The notes under the pieces were generated by a model. That model was not told the DNA's origin and searched no databases. It was given only the letters and a program-made list of their open reading frames with translations. From Nitrospira sp. (lineage in GTDB: Bacteria; Nitrospirota; Nitrospiria; Nitrospirales; Nitrospiraceae), in the NCBI GenBank assembly GCA_036984305.1, contig BQWY01000001.1:1757501-1821500 (forward strand): a DNA stretch of 64,000 nucleotides, given 5' to 3'. Position numbers and translations under genes: made by a program. Below, one piece after another: positions 62,268-64,000 of the stretch (within the stretch, counting starts at the first letter, position 1; every line of letters starts with the position of its first letter).

Positions 62268-62420
62268 GAGGTGCATCCTGCATGTATAACAGTACGTGTA
62301 TATACGTACACATGTGTTTGGGGGGAGGGGGACGACAATCTCCAGAAAAAAAAGCTACTAGACCCGTGGTCCCCGTAGCGTGTTTCGCTGCACTTCCAGA
62401 ATATTTCTTAGGAGGTACCT

Positions 62421-62885
62421 ATGCGAGGTCGTAAGCCAGTTCCGATCGAGTTAAAAGTGCTCCGAGGAAATCCAGGAAAGCGTCCGTTAACAACAGAGAA
62501 CCCTCTGTTTACTGCCGGAATTCCCGACAAACCGAAGGACCTCAATCCGGATGAGTCAAAGGAATGGGATCGGCTCACGCGGGAGCTCGATGGTGTGTTG
62601 AGCGTCGCCGATTATGGAATCCTGCGCCTGACGGTCGACGCGTACGCGAGGTTTGTACGAACCATGCGCGCGCTCAACGAACATGGCATGACCTATGAGA
62701 CGTGCAATTCACAGGGAGCGCGGATGATTCGCCTACGCCCCGAAGTCAAAATTATGGAGCAAGTGCGCAAACAGTATTTGTCCTGCCTCGTGGAACTCGG
62801 TGCCACACCTGCCCAACATGGACGTGTCTCGCTGCTGCGCAAGGCAGAGCCAAAGAGCGAGATGGAGGAACTCCTAGGCATCTGA
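62421..62885 (+). CDS. phage terminase small subunit, P27 family
   Basis: 154 residues with TTAGGAGG 6 bases upstream. MRGRKPVPIELKVLRGNPGK is the diagnostic P27-type N-terminus, followed by NPDESKEWDRLTREL and a helical DNA-binding middle. TerS recognises the packaging site and hands DNA to TerL. The large subunit should follow past the window edge. Confidence 0.9.
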   Translation: MRGRKPVPIELKVLRGNPGKRPLTTENPLFTAGIPDKPKDLNPDESKEWDRLTRELDGVLSVADYGILRLTVDAYARFVRTMRALNEHGMTYETCNSQGARMIRLRPEVKIMEQVRKQYLSCLVELGATPAQHGRVSLLRKAEPKSEMEELLGI

Positions 62886-62937
62886 TGCAGGCCATGGCAA
62901 CGGATATTCCAAAACTCTCACCCGAAAGGAGATGGAC

Positions 62938-63594
62938 ATGAACGACAGACCACAGGAGATGGGCAACATCATCGACGGAAAGGCAAGCCTGATCGAGTAC
63001 GTCCGGCGGCTGCATCCGAACGCGCATATCCCGCTCGCAGCGTTGCTGCCCGGCGGAGAGTACGCATTGCCGCTTGGGTTCTCGTTGCAGGACTACGATA
63101 GTGAGCGGATCGTGATTGCGGGGCCGCATGAGCACGTCATCACCGTCCGAACCCTGTCCCATTTTGGCGGGTCCGTTGCCGTGTCCGGGGAACAACTCAC
63201 GGCCGGCTTGATGCTGGCTGCGCATGTCGGCGAGCCGTTGTGGGCTGGCCCCGAGGCCCGCAAGCAATGGCGGCTCGCTCAATTCGAGCACGCGCCCGCC
63301 TTTGACGTGACCATCCCCGAGCCGCGGACGCTGGAAGAACTGAAGCTGCATACCGATCGCTGCCCCTTGTGCTCGGCTGTGGGGGCGGCCTATGGCCGTG
63401 CCGTCGATAGTGGCATGGACACGACGGACCAGACCCGCGCCTTACGGAAGTTGGTTGACCTGGCCCACCACAGCGTGACGGAGGCCATCACATATTACGA
63501 CGCGAAAGCGGAGGCTCACCGAAAAGGGTGGGCTCCCATCGCCCCGGACAAGCCAACGCGCCGGCCGCGGCGGACACCAGAGGTGACGACATGA
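62938..63594 (+). CDS. hypothetical phage protein
   Basis: 218 residues; ATG 62938 is chosen because AAGGAG lies 7 bases before it (ATG 62932 would be too close). ASLIEYVRRLHPNAHIPLAA leads, and a Cys pair CPLCSA near 143 and a basic tail TRRPRRTPE. No family recognised. It overlaps the next gene by 4 bp (ATGA). Confidence 0.6.
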   Translation: MNDRPQEMGNIIDGKASLIEYVRRLHPNAHIPLAALLPGGEYALPLGFSLQDYDSERIVIAGPHEHVITVRTLSHFGGSVAVSGEQLTAGLMLAAHVGEPLWAGPEARKQWRLAQFEHAPAFDVTIPEPRTLEELKLHTDRCPLCSAVGAAYGRAVDSGMDTTDQTRALRKLVDLAHHSVTEAITYYDAKAEAHRKGWAPIAPDKPTRRPRRTPEVTT

Positions 63595-64000
63595 ACACAT
63601 TGCTTGAACACGTGAGCCAGCTCTGGCGGCGCTGGACCACTCCAAGGGTGGACACGCCAACGGATGACCGCCCGATTGACCGGCAGTCCCTATTTGACGA
63701 ACTGGCAGAGCTTGAACGCGGGCATGTTGCCGACATGGCCCAGCGACAGCGCCAGATAGACGACATCCACGCTGAGATTGTCCAAGTCGAAGGGAGAGCG
63801 GCGGTCTTGCGTAGCCAGCTCGCCAGGCTTGACCACGCGAACCTCGAGCGGTCCTGGGCCACGAGCCAGCGGGTTGACCGCTTGCGGATGGCGATTGCCG
63901 AGACCGCGCCGGCTGCACTCAATGACTTCCTCGCGAAGATCACGAACGAACTGGAAGAGCTGCGACACCGCGAGGCGGAGATTCGGCCAGACGGGTCTGA
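63591..64000 (+). CDS. coiled-coil phage protein, cut off by the window
   Basis: Starts MNTLLEHVSQLWRRWTTP at ATG 63591, overlapping the previous stop. The visible 136 residues are largely helical with heptads (DMAQRQRQIDDIHAEIVQVE, LRSQLARLDHANLE), ending in TNELEELRHREAEIR. It runs off the right edge. Scaffolding or regulatory proteins of phages look like this, but the evidence is only compositional. Confidence 0.55.
   Translation, partial: MNTLLEHVSQLWRRWTTPRVDTPTDDRPIDRQSLFDELAELERGHVADMAQRQRQIDDIHAEIVQVEGRAAVLRSQLARLDHANLERSWATSQRVDRLRMAIAETAPAALNDFLAKITNELEELRHREAEIRPDGS

Overview
The window looks like a GC-rich Gram-negative bacterial chromosome, most probably from the Nitrospira group. 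This is inferred from the mix of conserved housekeeping genes, periplasmic c-type cytochrome, outer-membrane proteins (TonB receptor, PagL-like deacylase) and general protein flavour. No rRNA or marker gene was available to prove it.

Region 1 (1-18.5 kb) is mostly chromosomal backbone. dnaK and grpE, then coaX, birA, nadC and valS, lie on the minus strand in tight arrangement. They are followed by a receiver-domain protein with a repetitive helical tail, a HAD hydrolase, a sirtuin, a ketopantoate-reductase-like fusion, an MsbA-type ABC exporter, a frameshifted MATE transporter, a Cas4-like/DUF2779 nuclease, a cytochrome c and a SpoIIAA-like gene interrupted by an in-frame TGA.

Region 2 (18.6-24.8 kb) holds a TonB-dependent receptor, a winged-helix protein and a gene-poor 1.8-kb stretch. 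That stretch is bounded by an intact tRNA-Ser(CGA) and a degenerate copy of its 3' part, which looks like the scar of an integrated element. sfp and tadA follow.

Region 3 (24.8-37.6 kb) is the most unusual part. A long minus-strand gene train encodes a PagL-like deacylase, a lipoprotein, a glycosyltransferase, a methyltransferase, a PqqD-like protein, two radical SAM proteins, a small Cys/Gly-rich peptide with a YxxP leader motif, an HPr-kinase-like ATPase, a third radical SAM/SPASM protein, a nucleotidyltransferase-fold protein and an S26 peptidase-like protein. It ends in an ECF sigma factor and its anti-sigma factor. Start/stop overlaps tie most of the central genes together. I read it as a ribosomally made, radical-SAM-modified peptide (RiPP) system that I cannot match with confidence to a characterised class.

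Region 4 (37.8-43 kb) is backbone again: a membrane hydrolase-like protein, a double-domain SagB-type nitroreductase with an unknown partner, a VanZ-like protein and small lipoproteins.

Region 5 (43.1-64 kb) is mobile DNA. An IS481-type element abuts a 5'-truncated primase/helicase-like ATPase, followed by phage-remnant genes. Cargo follows: a TIR-NACHT-membrane protein, a PIN nuclease and a ribbon-helix-helix cassette. Three tyrosine recombinases lie within 4 kb. A 48-bp tRNA-Arg(ACG) 3'-end copy inside one integrase gene marks an attachment site. From there a second phage or satellite runs off the right edge with integrase, AlpA/Xis, primase-helicase, small genes and P27-type terminase small subunit. 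Two elements accreted at one tRNA-Arg is the simplest reading.
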